Part shown: in pieces, positions 57,597 through 64,000 of the stretch
How positions within the stretch are numbered: position 1 is the stretch's first letter
Layout of the letters: each line of letters opens with the position of its first letter
Assembly (NCBI RefSeq): GCF_003986955.1
Contig: NZ_PIPN01000006.1
Span: 1-64,000 of the forward strand
DNA: 64,000 nucleotides
Reading direction: 5' to 3'
From: Aliidiomarina sedimenti
Lineage (GTDB): Bacteria > Pseudomonadota > Gammaproteobacteria > Enterobacterales > Alteromonadaceae
Translations under genes and position numbers: made by a program
The notes under the pieces: model-generated
The model's input: only the letters and a program-made list of their open reading frames with translations
What the model was told of the DNA's origin: nothing
Databases searched by the model: none

Positions 57597-58325
57597 TTAG
57601 TGGTTAGATGAATCGGACGTGCTGTCCTTGTCATGTGCGTGTAAAAAGTTCTCAACTGACTGACCTGTCAGCTTTTTCATTTGGTAAAACAAATAAAATA
57701 TAGCAGCAAACATAACCAGCATGGTGGGTAACGCAATGACCGGGAAACTCAGCGCGGTCATCCGCCCAAGTTCCTCGTTAAAGGCAGTGGTGCCAGCCGG
57801 GCTTACTACAATCCAGCGCGCCAGAATATAATTGAGAGTCGCTGAAAGAAAAAACGCGCCCGCGACCAGGTAGGTTGACACACGCAGCACCCGTTCAAAT
57901 GCAGGTCGGTTACCCCGTTCATCGACAGCCTGTTCAAAACGCGCCACATTGATTACCTGGTCATTCATCAGTAACTTTTTAATCAATGGGAAACGGGTAA
58001 AGTGACTGACCAACACCGCCACCCCGATTACGCCCGGCACCGCCGCTTCTTTAATCGCGATATATTGTGGATCAAGCTCCAGTAGGCTGATCCCGCCGGT
58101 TAAAATAACACTGACCACACCGAGCACCGAAAAACCATTCACTTTGTGGCTGCGCTTCAGGTCATACAAGCCATAGCCAATCGGAAACGCCAGTGCCACC
58201 ACCACACCCAGTGCCGGCCCCAGATACTCGGGTGAACTGAGCTTCATCAGGATAATGACTGGAATGAGAATATTAAACAGCAGGTTAGAAAAGAAGCCAG
58301 CCTGCCTGGGCTGAGTCTGTGTCAT
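57597..58325 (-). CDS. VC0807-family integral membrane protein
   Basis: About six hydrophobic segments over 242 aa, with the LMKLSSPEYLGPALGVVVAL and PIGYGLYDLKRS pattern of the VC0807 / intracellular septation protein A-like group. Function unknown. ATG 58325 is taken as the start; a TTG two codons upstream has a slightly better-placed AGG. The C-terminus is hydrophilic (Asp, Ser, His rich). Confidence 0.72.
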   Translation of the reverse strand: MTQTQPRQAGFFSNLLFNILIPVIILMKLSSPEYLGPALGVVVALAFPIGYGLYDLKRSHKVNGFSVLGVVSVILTGGISLLELDPQYIAIKEAAVPGVIGVAVLVSHFTRFPLIKKLLMNDQVINVARFEQAVDERGNRPAFERVLRVSTYLVAGAFFLSATLNYILARWIVVSPAGTTAFNEELGRMTALSFPVIALPTMLVMFAAIFYLFYQMKKLTGQSVENFLHAHDKDSTSDSSNH

Positions 58326-58404
58326 GAACAAATAGGCCTGTGGTTAGGTCGTCGGTTAGGTCCGCATAGTAGCTCCCAGTATATGCCTACAGCCCTCAAT
58401 AAAA

Positions 58405-58434
58405 AAGGCCTGCCGTCATATAACGGCAGGCCTT
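58405..58434 (-). terminator. Terminator of the four-helix-bundle MCP gene
   Basis: A 12-bp perfect stem (58405-58416 with 58423-58434), 6-base loop, then six T residues on the minus strand, 25 bases after the MCP stop. Confidence 0.9.
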
Positions 58435-58459
58435 GCAGGCTGTTTACACAGTTTTTTGT

Positions 58460-60082
58460 TTAAACTTTAAAATTGCCAACCAGTTCACTCAGATTAACCG
58501 CCAAACGGGCCAGTTCCTGACTCGATGCGGACGTCTGGTTCGCACCTGATGCAGTCTGGCTCGACAGGTCCTGAATTGCGACCAGGTTCTTATCGACATC
58601 TTTCGCCACCTGAGCCTGCTCTTCGGCCGCACTGGCAATTGAGGCATTACGTTCAGAGATCTGCGAGACCGCTACCGCAATCGTTTGCAGTGCTTCGCCT
58701 GCCGCTTTCGCCACGTCCTGGGTGTGGGTTGCCTGCTCAGTACTGACTTGCATCCCTTTTACTGCATCCCCACTGGATTTCTGTACCGCAGAGACCATGG
58801 TCTCGATTTCCTTGGTCGATTCCTGAGTACGATGCGCCAGCGCGCGTACTTCATCGGCGACGACCGCAAAACCACGACCAGACTCACCGGCGCGGGCAGC
58901 TTCAATAGCGGCATTCAGTGCCAGCAGATTGGTCTGCTCAGCAATACCACCGATGACATCCAACACTGAGGTAATATCTTTTACCTTGCTGGCCAGGGTT
59001 TCTATGTCCGCCGAGGATGCTTTCAGTTCAGCAACCAGGTTTTCGATATTGGACACCGTGGTATTAACCTGCTCGCGACCAAACTGAGCGCGCTCGTCAG
59101 CATTAATAGACTCTTCGGCGGCTGCCTGTGCATTGCGTGCCACTTCTTCAACCGCTGCGGTTAACTCATTAACCGCCGTCGCCGCTTGTTCAAGCTGTTC
59201 GCTTTGTTGATGCAAGCCACGGGTCGAGTCCTCGGTTACTGAGTTCAGTTCTTCAGAGGTCGACGCCAGTTGCTGCGATGAATCTGCAATCAGTGATATT
59301 GAATCACGCAGACTGCTTTGCATCCGCTGCAAGGCGTCCGTCAGCTGAGTCGCTTCATCGTTTCCATCGCTGTCAATATGCCGGGTCAGGTCACCGTCAG
59401 CAATGGTCTGTGCGTGACTTACTGCGTCACGCAGAGGACGTACAATACTGCGAGTGAAGATGGTCGCCAGAATCGCCACCAGAGCAATCGCAGCTACAAT
59501 CAGTACCACCACTAATATCTGCACTCGCTGCGCGATACTGCTCGCTTCGTCGTCGGCGGTATCGACTAGATTCTGCTGCCAATCCACCATGGTTTCGAGC
59601 TGAGTACGCATCTCAGCCACAATCGGATCCAGCTGCTGGTTGCGGGCGCGGACCCCCGGCCCCACTCCCTGATCCCGGGCAATGTTGATAACCTCGACAT
59701 TGGCTTGCCAGTAACTTTGTTCCAGGTCCTCATAATCCTGCAACAATGCCCGGCCACCTTCAGTTGTCATATAGGTACGTAGTGTCTGCTTAAAGTCGTC
59801 CTGTATCTGACGGGATTGTTGCAGCTCCTGCATATACTGACGACGAAAATCCTCGGTCGTTGCAGCGATGGCATTCATGGTGTGCACACGAGTACGCAAA
59901 AATTCACGGTTTATATCCTGCACCTGCATCATCGCGGGTACAGCGACTTCGGTAATATCCTCTTTTTCTTTTTCCATCTGTGATTGCCCCACCAGGGCCA
60001 CAACCCCAAGCACAATCACCAAAAGCCCCATCACTGCAAAAAACAGTGCAGAGCGCACCCCAATATTTATAGTTCGTATCAT
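58460..60082 (-). CDS. Methyl-accepting chemotaxis protein, 4HB type
   Basis: Transmembrane helices at about 10-32 and 188-212 enclose a four-helix-bundle sensor of about 155 residues. HAMP and the signalling domain with [20 protein letters not shown] follow, 540 aa in all. AAGGA lies 7 bases before the ATG. It starts 25 bases after the broken MHYT-GGDEF-EAL gene, and no separate promoter is obvious in that gap. Ligand unknown. Confidence 0.93.
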   Translation of the reverse strand: MIRTINIGVRSALFFAVMGLLVIVLGVVALVGQSQMEKEKEDITEVAVPAMMQVQDINREFLRTRVHTMNAIAATTEDFRRQYMQELQQSRQIQDDFKQTLRTYMTTEGGRALLQDYEDLEQSYWQANVEVINIARDQGVGPGVRARNQQLDPIVAEMRTQLETMVDWQQNLVDTADDEASSIAQRVQILVVVLIVAAIALVAILATIFTRSIVRPLRDAVSHAQTIADGDLTRHIDSDGNDEATQLTDALQRMQSSLRDSISLIADSSQQLASTSEELNSVTEDSTRGLHQQSEQLEQAATAVNELTAAVEEVARNAQAAAEESINADERAQFGREQVNTTVSNIENLVAELKASSADIETLASKVKDITSVLDVIGGIAEQTNLLALNAAIEAARAGESGRGFAVVADEVRALAHRTQESTKEIETMVSAVQKSSGDAVKGMQVSTEQATHTQDVAKAAGEALQTIAVAVSQISERNASIASAAEEQAQVAKDVDKNLVAIQDLSSQTASGANQTSASSQELARLAVNLSELVGNFKV

Positions 60083-60107
60083 TTAAATTTCCTTGTGGGC
60101 ATTCATC

Positions 60108-60764
60108 CTATACCCGTTGTGTCCTAACTAAGCTGGCAAAGGCTTCCTGTGCCAGCGGCTTGCTAAAATAGAAGCCTTGGAATGCACGGCAATTCCGGCG
60201 CAGTAAAGCCTGTTGTTGTTGTTCGCTTTCCACGCCTTCGGCAATCACCTGCATACGCAGCTTATCGGCCAGGCCGATAATAGCTTCAATGATTATCCAC
60301 TCGCGTGAGCTATCTCCCTGGTTCGCCTTGCTAATAAAACTCTGATCAATTTTCACTTCGTCAAAAGGTAAGGTCGCTAAGTACGACAATGAGGAATACC
60401 CGGTACCGAAATCGTCCATCGAAAAGCGGACCCCATGCGCTTTTAATGCGAGCATGCGTTTAACCGCTTCCTCAATATCTTCAAGGATCAGACTTTCGGT
60501 TAATTCGAGAACCAGATGGTTTGCAACCGGGCCAATTGTAGCCACTTGCTGTAACACCGACTCGACAAAATCCGGCTGATAGAACTGGCGAGCGCTGACA
60601 TTGACTGACAGTGTCAGCTCTGCCAGGTCAGCCGACTGTTGCCACTGAGTCAGCAGCTGACACGCCTGCGCAATCACCCACTGGCCAATCGGCACGATCA
60701 AACCGGTTTCTTCAGCCAGAGGAATAAACTCGCCCGGCGAAATTGGCCCAAAATCAGGGTGTGC
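60108..60764 (-). pseudogene. EAL-domain 3' part of a frameshifted MHYT-PAS-GGDEF-EAL gene
   Basis: This frame carries most of the EAL domain: PGEFIPLAEETGLIVPIG, SVNVSARQF, ELTESLIL, SMDDFGTGYSS, EVKIDQSFI, IAEGVES and a terminal FQGFYFSKPL. It has no credible start of its own; the first start-like codon, TTG 60701, falls inside the domain. It continues the upstream frame after a one-base loss near 60758-60763, where RWHHPDFGPISP would be expected. Catalytic residues of this part are intact, so the break is recent or an error. Confidence 0.85.
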
Positions 60765-62644
60765 CAGCGTAACAACGCCTCGGCCCCTGCAATCTTATTA
60801 GTGGCGTTAACCTGTGGCTGCAAATGCAGACTCAGTTGGTCATCCGGATGATTAACTAAACTGCGTAACGCCTGTTCCAGTTGATAACGGTGTGCTAAGC
60901 CTGATTGCATAGCAGGGTCGAATAAGCGCCACTGGTTGCCCCCTGCACTTTTCGCTTCATGCATTGCAATATCGGCGCGTTTTAGTATCTCGGCCGCATC
61001 AACCTTGTGATGGCGGAACATGCAGATACCCATGCTTAACGCACATGCAAAACGATGCCCCTCAAGATCAAACTCACCATTCAGGGTCGTCAGCAGCTCA
61101 GTCGCGAGCTGCTTTGCGTGCGGTACACAAGCCTGATAGCTGTCTGCCAGTTTAGCCTCGACCACCACAAATTCGTCACTACTAAGGCGCCCGACCAGGG
61201 CACTTTCACTCGACGCTTTTTTCAACCTGGCGCCGATCTGGCGCAACAAGCTATCACCGGCACTATGGCCTTGCGAGTCATTGAGCCGCTTAAAGCTGTC
61301 CACATCGATAAAAATAACAACCCCACACCAGCCTTCGCGCTGGGCGTCGGCCATTTTTTGCTCGAGCTGGCGGTAGATAAGCCGGCGGTTTGGCAACTCA
61401 GTCAGGGCATCGTAGAACGCCAGCTGGTAGACCATCTCGTCATGCTTTTTACGCTCGGTAATGTCGGTTATCACGCCACTCCAGATAACGGCCCCGTCTG
61501 CGTCAGGCAAGGGTGCTGCGCTGCCCAGTAGCCAGCGTTCAGCGCCGTCAGTGCGGCGGATAACCCGATACTCCGATTGCCAGGGCTGCATGGTCCGCGC
61601 TGATTCTTCGATCCCCTGGTAAACCAACGGCAGGTCATCGGGATGTATGATCTGTTCCAGTATCAGTGCATCGTCACGTATCTCCTCCGGAGTCACACCA
61701 TAGATATCGCGTACGGCATCGCTGGTGTACGGGAAGCTCATCTGACCGCTGGCATCTAACCTGAACTCGTAGACCATACCGGGTACCCGTTCGGCAATGG
61801 TGCGGAAGCGGTCTTCCAAAGCTCTCGCTTCGGCTTCGGCGGCTTTCTGACCCAGTTCGACATGCAGTAAACGAAAACGCATTACCACCGCCAGAGATGA
61901 AATCAGCACAATAAACACCGCTGCTGCCACCGCGATGGTAACCAGCGCGCTATTGTCGAGCATGGCTACAGCAGGCCGCTGGTAGGCCTCACTTAACGGC
62001 ATAAAGACCGTCGCGTGCATGGCTACATAATGCATACTGGTGATCGCCAGACCCATAAAAACAGAGGCCAGCAGGTTTAACAGCAACGGGTGCTTAAGCA
62101 CCGACGACAGCAGTGGGCGCACTGACAATGACAGCGTCGCAAGGACAATGGCAATCAAAATAGACAACACAAACATAAGCGGCTGGTACAGGCGCTCGGC
62201 AGGCAATATCATCGCGCTCATGCCGATATAATGCATCAGCCCAATGCCCGCCCCCATCAGCACCCCGCCGACCAGCACATCGCGGATCTGCAGTGTCGGT
62301 TTACTAATCACGGTTAACGTAACGTAACCCGCCAGTACTGCTGGCACCACTGACAGCGCGGTGCGTCCGGTATGGTAGTTAACATCCATCGGCAATTGAT
62401 AAGACAGCATGCCGGTAAAATGCATGGCCCAGACCCCGGAGCCCAATGCCACCGCACCAAGCAAAGTCCAGGACACACGACTATTGGTCAGCTCACGGCG
62501 ACGGATTAGCTGAACGTGATTAAAACTGGCAAAGGAGGCCAGCATCGCAATCAGGATAGAGAATGCAACCAGCCAGGTGGCATGCTCGCCCGCGTAGGCC
62601 TGGGTTAAATCGGTCTGAGCCTGGGTAAAGGTAACAACCTGCAC
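60698..62644 (-). pseudogene. MHYT-PAS-GGDEF 5' part of the frameshifted gene
   Basis: Opens with GTG, AAGGA 6 bases upstream. Seven membrane helices carry three MHYT motifs (MHFTGM 74-79, MHYIGM 137-142, MHYVAM 204-209), thought to bind copper and sense a gas. A PAS_3 domain (about 280-400) and a GGDEF domain follow; its motif is SSDEF (488-492), so cyclase activity is unlikely. The EAL domain starts (AEALLRW) and loses its frame after His628, ending in about 20 unrelated residues. Intact, the protein would have about 845 aa. Confidence 0.85.
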
Positions 62645-62890
62645 GCATAGTCCTTAGGTTAATTTGTCGCGAAGCCCTCGTAAGCATACTAGAAGAATAA
62701 TATAAAAAGGCCCTGAAACTTCGCCAGTGTACCTTCTGCGCCGCAGTGCACACAAATAACCTCAGCAGTGGCAGAGTCCCCCGCGATGTACTATCTATTC
62801 AGGTAGAACGCTATGCAGTACCGCAGGCCGCTTAACCGAGGCTTATTTTTTAACTGAACAATCAAAACAGATTGTTACCGGCACTAGCTT

Positions 62891-63652
62891 ATGCAAAAAA
62901 CATCGTTTCGTAGCGCTAAAATATCCCCGGCCAAACTGGCGCGCTGGCAGCTAGTGGTGGGGTTAATTGCCGTTGTAGCGATAATTGCTCTGGCATTCAA
63001 TGTTTCCAGCCAGCAATGGCAGGTTCTACTGCAGAGCCTGCTTACTGACCAGGGTTGGGCGGCCAGCCTGACCCTGATCGGGATCTATAGTCTGGCCGTT
63101 ATCGTTTTGCTGCCGCTGTCACCCTTTGCGGTCACTGCAGGTCTACTGTTTGGTTTCTGGCAAGGCGCGCTAATCGCACTTATCGCCTTAAATACCGGCG
63201 CTTTACTCAGTTTCTTAATCAGCCGTCATTTGTTAGGCCATTCGCTACGTCATTTGCTACGCCGCGGTAGCTCCAGCACTTCATTCCGGGCGGGCTCCAT
63301 GCGCCTTCTCACCAGTAACAACATCAGGGTTATCACCTTACTACGCATGAACCCCCTGGTGCCCTTCAACCTGCACAATTACCTGTACGGCGCCGCCACC
63401 ACCGACCTACGGCGTTATGTGTGGGGAACCTTGTTCGGTAGCGCCCCTTTTACCCTGGTCATGGTGTACTTCGGAGTGACAGGGCGTGTTATCTACAGCG
63501 CCGGAGCCTCTTTCGGGCCCTGGCAATACACCATGGTCGGGCTGGGGATCGTCTTATTACTTGTTTTGCTGGCGTTAACCAAATATGCCAGCTCAGCCAG
63601 CCATTTAAGTGACTCTGATGATTCAAAGGACTCCCGTGATTTGGGCGACTAA
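62891..63652 (+). CDS. TVP38/TMEM64 (VTT-domain) membrane protein
   Basis: Six or so hydrophobic segments over 253 aa with the VTT/SNARE-associated pattern: PLSPFAVTAGLLFGFWQGAL, the R-x-NPLVPFNLHNYLYG block and FGSAPFTLVMVYFG. Related DedA/VTT proteins scramble or flip membrane lipids. The next gene, a glycolipid-synthase-like glycosyltransferase, begins 9 bases after the stop, so a lipid role in common is plausible. The 246-base gap 62645-62890 in front shows no strong element. Confidence 0.85.
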   Translation: MQKTSFRSAKISPAKLARWQLVVGLIAVVAIIALAFNVSSQQWQVLLQSLLTDQGWAASLTLIGIYSLAVIVLLPLSPFAVTAGLLFGFWQGALIALIALNTGALLSFLISRHLLGHSLRHLLRRGSSSTSFRAGSMRLLTSNNIRVITLLRMNPLVPFNLHNYLYGAATTDLRRYVWGTLFGSAPFTLVMVYFGVTGRVIYSAGASFGPWQYTMVGLGIVLLLVLLALTKYASSASHLSDSDDSKDSRDLGD

Positions 63653-63661
63653 GGAACAGCA

Positions 63662-64000
63662 ATGAAAATATTATTTCTCACCTCGCAGTTAGGCTTTGGT
63701 CATATACGGGCCGCCAATGCGGTGGAGCAAGCGTTGCAAGACCATTACCCAGACGTACGCTGTGAGTATCTTGACTTGTGGTCGCTGGTAGATGAGAAAG
63801 TCGCCGCTGCGGTAAAAGGCAGCTATCTTCGAATGACCCAGGACTACCCGGACTATTATCAAAAACTTTATGACCTGGATAAAAGTGTCTGGCAACAGCT
63901 CAGCGGCGAAACCCCTTTAGACGAAGGCATTAAACAATTCGTCGCCGACCAGCAGTTGCACTGGTTTCCCCGCCAGACCCGCTGGCTGCCTATGAGCCAA
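63662..64000 (+). CDS. MGDG-synthase-like glycosyltransferase, partial
   Basis: The first 113 codons of a gene that runs off the right edge. The start KILFLTSQLGFGHIRAANAV has the nucleotide-sugar transferase loop GFGHxxAA of the MurG/MGDG-synthase group (GT28), followed by DLWSLVDEKVAAAVKGSYL. AAGGA lies 6 bases before ATG 63662. Likely makes a glycolipid; the C-terminal UDP-sugar domain is outside the window. Confidence 0.75.
   Translation, partial: MKILFLTSQLGFGHIRAANAVEQALQDHYPDVRCEYLDLWSLVDEKVAAAVKGSYLRMTQDYPDYYQKLYDLDKSVWQQLSGETPLDEGIKQFVADQQLHWFPRQTRWLPMSQ

Overview
The window reads as a chromosomal segment of a free-living, polarly flagellated gammaproteobacterium of moderate GC content. 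Several things point there: the FlrA/FlrB/FlrC (FleQ/FleS/FleR) flagellar hierarchy with sigma-54 promoters, the bamD / rluD-pgeF-clpB arrangement familiar from Pseudomonas and relatives, a glyoxylate-shunt cluster with aceK, the speB-speA pair, and many chemotaxis and c-di-GMP genes. An Oceanospirillales-type marine lineage is my best guess, but this is inference and the genus is not fixed. I see no insertion sequence, prophage or CRISPR array.

Layout. 1-250: an rRNA-type promoter firing leftwards out of the window. 251-6980: housekeeping genes (pssA, clpB with a sigma-32 promoter, pgeF, rluD, divergent bamD, glnB). 6980-26076: nadE, then an almost unbroken minus-strand flagellar block. In transcription order it is flrA, flrB-flrC, fliE-fliF-fliG-fliH-fliI-fliJ, fliK-fliL, fliM-fliN-fliO-fliP-fliQ-fliR-flhB. 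Four good -24/-12 promoters sit in front of flrB, fliE, fliK and fliM, so the master regulator, the two-component pair and the export/basal-body genes lie in one cascade. An atypical LuxR-type regulator and a DUF1285 gene lie directly upstream of flrA. 27437-36929: mixed metabolism and regulation (lipoprotein, periplasmic amidohydrolase, REC-DUF3369 protein, pdxH, Ldh2-type dehydrogenase, pfkA, speB-speA). 37022-37300: tRNA-Phe followed by a decayed second copy of its 3' end and a string of perfect hairpins. 37373-44464: an orphan PAS membrane protein, then aceK-aceB-aceA with a divergent LysR gene. 44501-62644: a signalling-rich region with two MCPs, several histidine kinases and multi-domain c-di-GMP proteins. 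62891-64000: a TVP38/VTT membrane protein and the start of an MGDG-synthase-like glycosyltransferase that runs off the window.

The most interesting part is the tightly overlapped minus-strand operon 56162-48186. It encodes an RsbQ/KAI2-type alpha/beta hydrolase, an UMF1 transporter, a PAS histidine kinase, a REC protein with a degenerate HD-GYP domain, a LOV-GGDEF-EAL-REC protein carrying the photoactive cysteine, and a lipoprotein PHA-depolymerase-type esterase. It looks like a single small-molecule/blue-light/c-di-GMP signalling module. Two genes look broken by small changes: rluD by an 11-bp tandem duplication near its start, and a MHYT-PAS-GGDEF-EAL gene by a one-base loss inside the EAL domain.
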